A stretch of 35,845 nt of DNA from an uncultured Bacilli bacterium (GTDB lineage: Bacteria > Bacillota_I > Bacilli_A > RF39 > UBA660): positions 1 to 35,845 of the forward strand of contig CALVQT010000010.1 of the NCBI GenBank assembly GCA_944358375.1, written 5' to 3'. Positions 1 through 7,456 of the stretch are shown here, piece by piece. How positions within the stretch are numbered: the first letter of the stretch is position 1; each line of letters opens with the position of its first letter. The notes beneath the pieces were generated by a model. It was not told the origin of the DNA, searched no databases, and was given only the letters and a program-made list of their open reading frames with translations. The position numbers and the translations under genes are program-made.

Positions 1-74
1 AATGTATAATGAAAAAAATAATAATATTTAAGTAATTAATATTAGCTAAAAATAATACAAATTACAATTTATAG

Positions 75-100
75 AGTAGATTTGTATCTACTTTTTTCTT
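75..100 (+). terminator. Rho-independent terminator of an upstream gene
   Basis: A perfect 7-bp stem (AGTAGAT at 75-81, ATCTACT at 86-92) with a TTGT loop is followed by a T tract. The gene it ends lies outside the window; nothing recognisable is encoded in bases 1-74. Confidence 0.8.
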
Positions 101-112
101 TGGGTAAAAACA

Positions 113-121
113 TGATATAAT
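113..121 (+). promoter_or_regulatory. Extended -10 promoter for rbgA
   Basis: TGATATAAT is an extended -10 (TGn plus consensus TATAAT) 28 bases before the rbgA start and just after the upstream terminator. No good -35 is visible, which fits extended -10 promoters. The same nonamer precedes ylbL, rnhB and the glucosaminidase-like gene. Confidence 0.6.
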
Positions 122-149
122 ATAATAGATTTATGAGGAAGTGATGAAA

Positions 150-1001
150 ATGAATAATAATCCGATCAACTGGTATCCAGGGCATATGGCCAAAACTAAA
201 AGAGAAATAAAAGATAATATTTCTACTATTGATATAATAATAGAAGTTATTGATTCTAGAATCCCATTATCCTCTAGAATACCAGATTTAAAAGAATTTA
301 CTAAAAACAAAAAAAGCATATTAGTTTTTAATAAATATGATTTATGTGATATGCAAGAAACCAATAAATGGATAGATAAATACAAATTTGATGGAAGCAT
401 AATTATAACTTGTAATTCTAAGAATACGACTGATTATAAAAAAATAATTAGTGAGATTAAAAATATAATGATTGATGAAAATAATAAAAGAAAATTAAAG
501 GGACTGCTACCTAAAAAAGCTAAATGTATGGTAATAGGCGTTCCTAATGTTGGAAAAAGTACATTAATTAATAGATTAGTTGGCAAAAACATTCTAAATG
601 TTGGAAATAAACCTGGTGTTACAAAGGGACTTAGCACGACCAGAATAAATGATTTTATGGATTTGGTTGATACACCAGGCATATTATGGCCTAAGTTTGA
701 AGATCGAATTCAAGCTTTAAACTTAGCTAGTATGACAATTATTAAAGAAGAAGTTGTTACAATTGAGGATATTGCAATACATATATTAGATATATTAGAT
801 AAATATTATAAAAATATTCTCAAGAAAGAATTTGGAATTGATGAATTTGATTATAATGAAATAGAAAATATATTTATTAAAATATCTAAATATAAAAATA
901 TTCCTATTAAGGGAGAAGTTGATTATGAAAGAGTGTCAAATGTTATAGTAAATGCGATTAAGCAAGAGAAAATAAAAGGAATTACTTTTGACAGATTGTA
1001 A
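150..1001 (+). CDS. rbgA: Ribosome biogenesis GTPase RbgA (YlqF)
   Basis: RbgA is a circularly permuted GTPase that acts late in 50S subunit assembly. Visible motifs: the family's N-terminal INWYPGHMAK, a G4 motif NKYD near residue 55, G1 GVPNVGKST in the middle, a G2-type threonine in PGVT, and G3 DTPG followed by the family signature ILWPKFED. In this order (G4-G1-G2-G3) the permutation is evident. The C-terminal RNA-binding helical domain is present, and the 283-residue length is normal. Start: GTG at 141, ATG at 144 and ATG at 150 are all in frame. I chose 150 because the GAGGAA site at 135-140 is best spaced for it. The gene is monocistronic; in B. subtilis it sits near rnhB, which is elsewhere in this window. 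Confidence 0.95.
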   Translation: MNNNPINWYPGHMAKTKREIKDNISTIDIIIEVIDSRIPLSSRIPDLKEFTKNKKSILVFNKYDLCDMQETNKWIDKYKFDGSIIITCNSKNTTDYKKIISEIKNIMIDENNKRKLKGLLPKKAKCMVIGVPNVGKSTLINRLVGKNILNVGNKPGVTKGLSTTRINDFMDLVDTPGILWPKFEDRIQALNLASMTIIKEEVVTIEDIAIHILDILDKYYKNILKKEFGIDEFDYNEIENIFIKISKYKNIPIKGEVDYERVSNVIVNAIKQEKIKGITFDRL

Positions 1002-1077
1002 ATGTTTTTTTGGCTAAAAAAATAACTTTTTAAAAAACAAAATCAAGTATAAAATAAATAAAAATAAACAAAAAAAC

Positions 1078-1111
1078 AAAATGAAAAAATATTTTAAAAT
1101 TTTTTCATTTT
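1078..1111. repeat. 13-bp A/T inverted repeat upstream of lon
   Basis: AAAATGAAAAAAT (1078-1090) and its exact reverse complement (1099-1111) flank an 8-base spacer in the 171-bp gap between rbgA and lon. It lies immediately upstream of the lon -35 box. It may be the weak rbgA terminator, since T's follow it, or an operator. The stem has almost no G-C pairs, so the terminator reading is uncertain. Nothing else is seen in this gap apart from the lon promoter. Confidence 0.5.
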
Positions 1112-1115
1112 TTTA

Positions 1116-1144
1116 TTTACATTTATAAAATAACCTTTTATAAT
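1116..1144 (+). promoter_or_regulatory. Sigma-A promoter of lon
   Basis: TTTACA at 1116-1121, a 17-bp spacer and a perfect TATAAT at 1139-1144, 29 bases before the lon start codon. No CIRCE-type heat-shock operator is visible around it. Confidence 0.8.
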
Positions 1145-1172
1145 AATTAGCCATAGGGGCAAGGAGGAACAA

Positions 1173-3491
1173 ATGATCAAAAGTAATTTACCTGTTATTT
1201 TACTCAAGAAATTAGTGTTGCTTCCCTATCAAGAGGTTAGAGTAGAAATTAAAAGTGAAATAAGTAAAAAAGTAACTGAAATTTCTAAATTATACCATGA
1301 TAGTGAAGTTTTAGTTGTTTGTCCCTTAAATTCTTTAGAAGAAATGCCAGATGCTTCTGATTTACCTAGAATAGGTGTAGTTGGTAAAATAAAAAGTATT
1401 ATTGATTTACCTAATGGTAATATGAGATTAATAATAACTGGTTTATATAGAGTTAAAGTAATAAGTTATGTTAATTATTCTAATGAAGACGATATATTAG
1501 ATAGTATAATTACAAATATTGAAAATCAAGATAGCGAAATTGAAGCAATGGCTTATTCAAGAAAATTATTAAATGAATTTGAAAACTATGTAGATAAAAA
1601 TCCTTTTGTTACTAATGCAATTATGTCACAAATACATTCTAATATTTCACTTGATAAATTAACTGATTTAATTGGTAATTTTTTACAATTGTCTTTTGAT
1701 AAAAAGTTATCATTAATGTTAGATAGTTCATCTATTAGTAGAAGCAAAACATTAATAAAAGAGTTAGCAATTGAAAGCGCAATTATAGATCTTGAAGGGC
1801 ATATTGAAAGTGAAATAAAAAAAGGACTTGATGATACTCAAAAAGAATATATTTTAAAAGAAAAACTAAAAGTTATCAAAGATGAACTTGGAGAAAATGT
1901 ATCTAAAGAGGAAGATGTTATTAATTTAAGAGATAAAGTTAATAATGAAATACTTCCAAGCAGAATTAGAGATAAATTACTTCAAGAAATAACTAGATAT
2001 GATGCTTCTAGTGAAATGAGTCCAGATGCTGGAATAATTAGAAATTATATTGATTATTTATTGAATATTCCTTGGTATAAAGAAACTAAAGATGAAAAAG
2101 ATTTATTAAAAATAGAAAAAAGATTAAATGCTACTCACTATGGAATGCAAGATGCTAAAAATAGAATAATTGAATATATAGCAGTTAAGAGCATATCTGA
2201 AGATGTGAATAGTCCAATTATATGCTTAGTTGGTCCTCCTGGGGTAGGTAAAACAACATTTGCAGAATCTATAGCTCAAGCCTTAAATAGAAATTTTGTT
2301 AAAATTTCTCTTGGCGGTATGAGTGATTCTTCAGAGCTAATAGGACATAGAAGAGCATATATTGGATCTAATCCTGGGAAAATAGTCACATCTTTAATAA
2401 AATGCAATAGCAAAAATCCCGTATTATTGTTAGATGAAGTTGATAAATTAAAAAAAGATTATAAAGGGGATCCAGCAAGTACACTATTGGATATTCTTGA
2501 TTCATCTCAAAATAATAGATTTGTTGATAATTATGTTGATGAAGAAATTGATTTAAGCAAAGTTTTATTTATTCTTACAGCTAATGATATATCTACAATT
2601 CCAATAGCGCTATTAGATAGACTTGAAATTATTAATTTATCTGGATATTCTGACTCAGAAAAATTATACATTAGTGAAAACTATTTAATTCCAAACATAC
2701 TTAAACATCATGGTCTTTCAAAAAATGTTATTAAATTTGATACTTCAGCTATAAAGAAAATAATAGATGAGTATACTAATGAAAGTGGAGTTAGAGAGTT
2801 AGAAAGATGTCTAAATAAAATAACTAGAAAAGTAATAACAAATCATATTAAATCATCAAGAAAAATAATTGGTGTAAGAATACATTGTGCCGATGTTAAA
2901 AATTATTTAGAAAAAGAGCTCTTTTTTAATGCAACTAATAAAAAAATTATAAATAGTGGAGTAGTAAGAGCAGTAGCTTCTTCAACTAATGGTGGTATAG
3001 CGCTTGATATTGAATGTTGTGATTATAGTGGGAGTGGCCATTACACATTTACTGGTTCACTTGGTACAGTTATAAAAGAGAGCATAGAAGTATCTATTAG
3101 TTATATTAAAAGCAATGCAAAATATTTTGACATAGATGAAGAGTATTTTTTAAATCATGATATTCATATACATTTTACACAAAATGCAACTTCAAAAGAT
3201 GGTCCATCTGCAGGTGTGGCAATTACTACGGCAATATTATCATTAATTAAAAATAAAATTATTCCAAGCGATATATCAATGAGTGGAGAAATATCACTAA
3301 AAGGAGATATATTAGTAGTAGGTGGAATAAAAGATAAATCAATCGCAGCAAGAAAAAATAATATAAATAAATTATTTATTCCAAGTGATAATTTAAACGA
3401 TGTACAATGGCTAGAAAAAGATTTAAAAGATAATATTAATTATATATCAGTTTCTAATTATAAAGAAATATATGATTATATATTTAAATAA
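1173..3491 (+). CDS. lon: ATP-dependent protease Lon (LonA type)
   Basis: Cytosolic AAA+ serine protease that degrades misfolded and regulatory proteins. Domains in order: N-terminal LAN substrate-binding domain (about 1-200), coiled-coil/helical region (200-300), AAA+ module with Walker A GPPGVGKTT (from residue 354), Walker B LLLDEVDK, sensor 1 TAND and sensor 2 arginine in GVRELER, then the C-terminal S16 protease domain. The catalytic dyad is Ser679 in KDGPSAGV and a Lys near 720 in GGIKDK. At 772 residues it is a full-length LonA. Start ATG 1173 has an excellent AAGGAGG site. It has its own promoter and ends in a strong terminator. Its position before spoVID and ysxE matches B. subtilis order. 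Confidence 0.97.
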   Translation: MIKSNLPVILLKKLVLLPYQEVRVEIKSEISKKVTEISKLYHDSEVLVVCPLNSLEEMPDASDLPRIGVVGKIKSIIDLPNGNMRLIITGLYRVKVISYVNYSNEDDILDSIITNIENQDSEIEAMAYSRKLLNEFENYVDKNPFVTNAIMSQIHSNISLDKLTDLIGNFLQLSFDKKLSLMLDSSSISRSKTLIKELAIESAIIDLEGHIESEIKKGLDDTQKEYILKEKLKVIKDELGENVSKEEDVINLRDKVNNEILPSRIRDKLLQEITRYDASSEMSPDAGIIRNYIDYLLNIPWYKETKDEKDLLKIEKRLNATHYGMQDAKNRIIEYIAVKSISEDVNSPIICLVGPPGVGKTTFAESIAQALNRNFVKISLGGMSDSSELIGHRRAYIGSNPGKIVTSLIKCNSKNPVLLLDEVDKLKKDYKGDPASTLLDILDSSQNNRFVDNYVDEEIDLSKVLFILTANDISTIPIALLDRLEIINLSGYSDSEKLYISENYLIPNILKHHGLSKNVIKFDTSAIKKIIDEYTNESGVRELERCLNKITRKVITNHIKSSRKIIGVRIHCADVKNYLEKELFFNATNKKIINSGVVRAVASSTNGGIALDIECCDYSGSGHYTFTGSLGTVIKESIEVSISYIKSNAKYFDIDEEYFLNHDIHIHFTQNATSKDGPSAGVAITTAILSLIKNKIIPSDISMSGEISLKGDILVVGGIKDKSIAARKNNINKLFIPSDNLNDVQWLEKDLKDNINYISVSNYKEIYDYIFK

Positions 3492-3522
3492 AATATTCTT
3501 TTGCATAAAGAATATTTTTTTT
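3492..3522 (+). terminator. Terminator of lon
   Basis: A perfect 10-bp stem (AATATTCTTT / AAAGAATATT) with loop TGCAT is followed by eight T's. It begins one base after the lon stop codon. Confidence 0.85.
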
Positions 3523-3530
3523 CATATTAT
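3503..3530 (+). promoter_or_regulatory. Possible sigma-E-type promoter for the spoVID-like gene
   Basis: GCATAAA (3503-3509) and CATATTAT (3523-3530) resemble the sigma-E -35 (GCATATT-like) and -10 (CATAnnnT) elements, with a 13-bp spacer that is slightly short. They sit between the lon terminator loop and the spoVID-like start. No sigma-A promoter is visible in this gap. A mother-cell promoter is expected for this gene, but in such AT-rich DNA the match could be chance. Confidence 0.3.
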
Positions 3531-3548
3531 TTATTAAAGGAGATGAGT

Positions 3549-4229
3549 ATGAAAGAAATTATTCCATTAAAAAAAGATATTATTTTTAAAACAAAAATAG
3601 GTGAAATAACTAATATATCTCTAGATCATGATTATAAAATAGATAATGATTTAATTTGCGGTTCTGTCGATATTTCGGGAAGTTATAAAATAACACCTGC
3701 TAGTATATTAGAAGAAGATTTTTACTATTCAATACCATTTTCAATTGCTATATCTAAAAAAGTACAAAGAGATACAATAAAAATAGAAATAGAAGATTTT
3801 AAATATAGTGTAGATAAAGATATATTAAACGTTTTAATTAATTTAGAATTAACATGTGAAGAGGAAGAGCCTGAAGTTGAAACTACTAAAGAAGAAGTAA
3901 AAGAAGAAGATGAAGAAAATATTACTAAAGAAAGTGAAAGTGATTTTATGGATAATTATTTTAATGATTTAGATTTGAATATTGATTCTATGGAAGATGA
4001 AGAATCTCATAATAATGAAATAGAAAATAATATAGATAATATTACTAATAACATAATAAATACTGAAAATAAATATTATACTTATAAAGTATATATAGTA
4101 AGAGATAATGACAATATTGAAACTATATGTAATAAATATAATGTTACTATAAATGATTTAAAAGAATATAATAATATAAATGAGATTAATGTTGGTGATA
4201 AAATTATTATTCCAAGTATAAATGAGTAA
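3549..4229 (+). CDS. spoVID: SpoVID-like spore coat morphogenetic protein with C-terminal LysM
   Basis: In B. subtilis, SpoVID drives encasement of the forespore by the coat. This 226-residue protein has an N-terminal beta-rich domain (about 1-105) with SpoVID-like spacing: an early ISLDHDYKI segment, a GSVDISGSY segment and an IPFSIAI segment. An acidic low-complexity linker (about 110-175) follows, then a C-terminal LysM domain (about 180-226, ending in VGDKIIIP). B. subtilis SpoVID has the same order with a much longer acidic middle. Identification rests on architecture plus synteny (lon before, ysxE-like after). The ATG at 3549 is best placed for the AAAGGAG site at 3536-3542; a longer reading from 3501 would translate through the lon terminator. 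It overlaps the next gene by 8 bp. Confidence 0.75.
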   Translation: MKEIIPLKKDIIFKTKIGEITNISLDHDYKIDNDLICGSVDISGSYKITPASILEEDFYYSIPFSIAISKKVQRDTIKIEIEDFKYSVDKDILNVLINLELTCEEEEPEVETTKEEVKEEDEENITKESESDFMDNYFNDLDLNIDSMEDEESHNNEIENNIDNITNNIINTENKYYTYKVYIVRDNDNIETICNKYNVTINDLKEYNNINEINVGDKIIIPSINE

Positions 4230-5040
4230 AAAATATATTAATAATGTAATAATAGAAAACGATATAGTTAAAAAGAAATATAATAAGAATGTTATTGATA
4301 TATATGATTTTTTTAATACAGTTGGCTTTGATAATTGCCCTAAAATATTAAAGTATGATGATGAATATATAATATACGAATATATTAAAAAGAAAAAATA
4401 TCATGAGAAAATTATAGGAAATGATTTTATAAAATTAGTATCATTGATGCATAATAAAACTATGTATTATAAAGATGTTAGTAAAAGTAAATATAAGAAA
4501 ATATATAATAATTTAAATGGAAATATAGAATATTTAAAAAAATACTATGAAAAAATAATTGATGAGGTTGAAAATGAAATGTTTATGAGCCCATCTCATT
4601 ATCTTTTTGCTAGAAATTATTCTATTATTCAAAGTAATTTAAATATTGCTTCTAGTTTATTAAATAAGTGGTTTAGACTAGTTGAAAATAAAACTACAGA
4701 AAGAGTTTGTGTTGTTCATAATAATTTATCTTTAAAACATTTTATTAAATCAGATATTGATTATTTAGTTAGTTTTGATGGGGCTTTGATTGATACTCCT
4801 ATATTAGATTTATATAAATTTTATATTAAAGAAGGATATAAATTAAATTTTAATTACTTATTTAAAATATATAATGATAATATGAATTTATTAGAAGAAG
4901 AAAAAATATTATTATATATATTAATAATAATACCTATTAAGATAGAATGGGTCAATAATGAATATATTGATATAGTCAATATAAAAAATATATTTAATTA
5001 TATTTATACTTCTTTAAGTATAATCAATGAAAATAAATAA
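4222..5040 (+). CDS. ysxE: YsxE-like spore coat protein of the CotS kinase-fold family
   Basis: The 272-residue protein has the aminoglycoside-phosphotransferase-like layout of CotS/YsxE proteins: a small N-lobe, then a C-lobe with a Brenner-type motif and a second metal motif. The catalytic motif normally written HGDxxxxN reads HNNLSLKH (166-173), so the catalytic Asp and the Mg-binding Asn are both replaced. The second motif region, FDGALIDTPILDLYKF (185-200), keeps an Asp. It is therefore probably a non-catalytic scaffold or a very divergent kinase. Its start overlaps the spoVID-like stop by 8 bp without a clear ribosome binding site, which suggests translational coupling. B. subtilis also has ysxE directly after spoVID. 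Confidence 0.7.
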   Translation: MSKKYINNVIIENDIVKKKYNKNVIDIYDFFNTVGFDNCPKILKYDDEYIIYEYIKKKKYHEKIIGNDFIKLVSLMHNKTMYYKDVSKSKYKKIYNNLNGNIEYLKKYYEKIIDEVENEMFMSPSHYLFARNYSIIQSNLNIASSLLNKWFRLVENKTTERVCVVHNNLSLKHFIKSDIDYLVSFDGALIDTPILDLYKFYIKEGYKLNFNYLFKIYNDNMNLLEEEKILLYILIIIPIKIEWVNNEYIDIVNIKNIFNYIYTSLSIINENK

Positions 5041-5051
5041 TTTATGATTAT

Positions 5052-5075
5052 TTATTTTTATTTGCATAAAAATAA
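5052..5075 (+). repeat. 10-bp hairpin after the ysxE-like gene
   Basis: TTATTTTTAT (5052-5061) and its exact complement (5066-5075) flank a TTGC loop. It lacks a proper T tract, so terminator function is doubtful. It overlaps the -35 box of the next gene. Confidence 0.45.
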
Positions 5076-5089
5076 TAAAATGATATACT
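5062..5089 (+). promoter_or_regulatory. Promoter of the NlpC/P60 gene, predicted leaderless
   Basis: TTGCAT (5062-5067), a 16-bp spacer and TATACT (5084-5089) preceded by TGA give an extended -10 promoter. The start codon at 5096 lies only six bases beyond the -10, so transcription should begin at or next to the ATG. Confidence 0.55.
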
Positions 5090-5095
5090 ACTATT

Positions 5096-6043
5096 ATGAA
5101 TAAAATAAATTTAAAAAGTATAAGCAAAAATCATTTAATAAAATTATTATTTAAATATGAAATACCTGCTTATCCAAGTAGCCATTTTAATTTGATTAAA
5201 AATTTAAATATTGGAAATATTAAACAATTTAATAAAATTAAATATGCTATTACATCAAACAAAACTATTATTAAAAGTTTTCCTACAAATGAATGTTATA
5301 AAAGATCAAAAAATGATAAATTTAATCGATTAAATTTGACAGCTTTATCAATTAATAGTAGTATTTTAATATTACATGAGAGTTATGATAAAAAATGGTG
5401 GTTTATTATTAGCGAATTATATATTGGTTGGATTTTAAAAGAATATGCAATTATTTGTTCATATAAAGAATTTTATAATCATTATCATATAATTGATTGT
5501 ATCACTACAATCGAACCATTTTTAACTTATGATAATTATATTATTGATATGGGAAGTAAATTTAATTATGTAATATATGATAATAAAACTTATTTATTAT
5601 TATATACTAATAAAGGATATAAAAAGTATCATATATGCGATAATAAATTTGTATATAATCATATGGAATTATCCAAAGAAAATGTGATGAATATTGCTTT
5701 AAAATTTTTAAATCTTCCATATTATTTAGGCGATGATTTATACAAAATAGATTGTTCTAGTTATATAGGGTATATATTAAAAACTTTTGGTATTGTAATA
5801 CCAAGAGATACGAAAGATATAATTAAATATTTAAATATAAATAATACTCTTGATATTTCTAGTAATAAAATACAATTATTACATTTTAAAGATCATATAG
5901 CTTTATATCTATATAATAAAGATAATAGAGATTATTATATTCATGCAAATGGAAAATATATGAAAGTAACAATAGATTATTTATCAAAAGAATATTTAAA
6001 TTATAGTGATATAATTGGTGTTAGTATTATAGATAAAAAGTAA
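5096..6043 (+). CDS. SH3-NlpC/P60 peptidoglycan peptide endopeptidase (YkfC-like)
   Basis: A 315-residue C40-family cysteine peptidase. The N-terminal part (about 50-125) looks like the bacterial SH3 module of YkfC-type dipeptidyl-peptidases (a PTNECY segment, ILHESYDKKWW and GWI). The C-terminal NlpC/P60 domain has the nucleophile Cys220 in KIDCSSYIGY, His267 in FKDHIALYL and a third residue near His283 in YIHANG. Such enzymes cleave the gamma-D-Glu to diamino acid bond in muropeptides. No signal peptide is visible, which fits a cytosolic recycling enzyme like YkfC rather than an exported hydrolase. No Shine-Dalgarno site precedes the ATG, and the -10 box is immediately upstream. Confidence 0.8.
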   Translation: MNKINLKSISKNHLIKLLFKYEIPAYPSSHFNLIKNLNIGNIKQFNKIKYAITSNKTIIKSFPTNECYKRSKNDKFNRLNLTALSINSSILILHESYDKKWWFIISELYIGWILKEYAIICSYKEFYNHYHIIDCITTIEPFLTYDNYIIDMGSKFNYVIYDNKTYLLLYTNKGYKKYHICDNKFVYNHMELSKENVMNIALKFLNLPYYLGDDLYKIDCSSYIGYILKTFGIVIPRDTKDIIKYLNINNTLDISSNKIQLLHFKDHIALYLYNKDNRDYYIHANGKYMKVTIDYLSKEYLNYSDIIGVSIIDKK

Positions 6044-6156
6044 ATATTTAATAAATTTATAATTCAAATATAGATTTTATGTTTTATTTGTTATATAATT
6101 TAATTAATATATGGGAATGTAGATATTAGAAAGGAATTATTATAAATTGTGATGTT

Positions 6157-7383
6157 ATGAAGAATAAAAATGGATTTATTTCAATGGCTTTGGTTTATGC
6201 TTTTTTAATAATTTTTTTATTTATTATGTTAGCAATTATAAATAGTTATAGTGATAAAAATAAGTTTTTAGAAGCAATTGATGATAAAATTAATGTTGAT
6301 ATAGGTGTAGATATTGATGGAAAAAGTACATTACTTAATAAAATATTAGAAGATAATGTAGCTCTTTCAACCACTAATATTAATTTTTCTAGTATAGCAA
6401 ATACTGTTAATGGAAGAGGTTTATTTTTTGAAACTGATGATGATGGGAAAAGAACTTATTTTTTTAGAGGAGAAGTAAGTAACAATTATATAATATTTGG
6501 AAGAGAATTTGAAAACAACGAAGATTTAAAAGGAAAGAAAATTTGTTGGAGAATACTTCATACTAATGAGGATAATTCAATTAGATTACTTTATAGTGGA
6601 TTGCTTGATGATAATGGTTATTGCAGTGATAGTCAAACCTATATAGCAGATAATATTGCTTATAATAGTAAAAGTGATGATAATGCATATGTAGGATATA
6701 CTTATGGAGAAGCTAATCAAACTACATTTTTAAATACTCATTATTATGTTGATAAAGTAATTAATGAATTAAATACAAGTATTTCACAAGAAAGTTTAGT
6801 AAAAAAAGAAATTGATATGTGGTATAAAAATAATACTGATTTATATTTATATAATAATTTGGTATATGGTGATGAAGAAACTAATTTAAGAGATAATTAT
6901 ATAGCAGATGCAAAGTTTTGTGCTGATAGAAGTATAAAAGATGACAATAGTGGATATGGACAAATTTCAACAATTTATGGTGGTATGAATAGGATCAGTA
7001 GTAATCAGAAGCCTACTTATGATTGTTCACTTGAAGATAGTTACTCACTATCTGTTTCAGAAGGCGGCACAAATACAAATATTTATGCATTATCTACACC
7101 AGTAGGATTATTAACTGTAGATGAAGTAAGATATGCTGGTGGGGCAATAACGGCATCAAATAATAAATATTTTCTATATAATGGAAAATCTTATTGGACT
7201 ATGAGCCCACATAGTTATTCGACCAGTAGTGGCGCAAATATTTTTTATATTTCATCTAACGGTTCAATATCATCACAACGCACTACTAATTTAGCCGCAA
7301 TAAGGCCGGTAATATCAATAAAATCAGATACTTTAATAGATAGAGGTACAGGTTATATGGAAGATCCATATGTTGTATGGTAA
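6157..7383 (+). CDS. Pilin-headed surface protein with C-type-lectin-like C-terminal domain
   Basis: A 408-residue envelope protein. The N-terminus has a short basic leader ending in KNG followed by a hydrophobic helix (about 6-28), as in class III (type IV pilin) signals, but position +5 is Ala rather than the usual Glu. The C-terminal two-thirds (about 100-408) is shared with the protein at 32815-34281: YFFRGEVSNNYIIF, a CWRIL segment, DDNAYVGYTYG, FCADRS, YDCS, VGLLTVDEVRYAGG, SYWTMSP and IRPVISIK, ending in DPYVVW. The YWTMSP...IRPV tail resembles the C-type-lectin-like fold of DUF1566/FGE-like proteins; that fold assignment is my inference. The AAAGGA site lies unusually far (about 20 bases) from the ATG. 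Function unknown; probably adhesion or surface display. Confidence 0.65.
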   Translation: MKNKNGFISMALVYAFLIIFLFIMLAIINSYSDKNKFLEAIDDKINVDIGVDIDGKSTLLNKILEDNVALSTTNINFSSIANTVNGRGLFFETDDDGKRTYFFRGEVSNNYIIFGREFENNEDLKGKKICWRILHTNEDNSIRLLYSGLLDDNGYCSDSQTYIADNIAYNSKSDDNAYVGYTYGEANQTTFLNTHYYVDKVINELNTSISQESLVKKEIDMWYKNNTDLYLYNNLVYGDEETNLRDNYIADAKFCADRSIKDDNSGYGQISTIYGGMNRISSNQKPTYDCSLEDSYSLSVSEGGTNTNIYALSTPVGLLTVDEVRYAGGAITASNNKYFLYNGKSYWTMSPHSYSTSSGANIFYISSNGSISSQRTTNLAAIRPVISIKSDTLIDRGTGYMEDPYVVW

Positions 7384-7456
7384 TAATTATTGAATTTTAA
7401 GACTAAAAATGATATTATAATTAAGTAAAATAATAAGTGTTGCATGGAGGAATACT

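Noticed and set aside
131..400. Minus-strand open frames opposite rbgA, and similar frames opposite lon, rplU, yqeY, tsf, rnhB and gpmI
   Set aside because: They mirror strong genes on the + strand, lack ribosome binding sites and give low-complexity hydrophobic products.
3501..3548. Longer N-terminus for the spoVID-like gene
   Set aside because: It would be translated across the lon terminator hairpin; the ribosome binding site fits the start at 3549.
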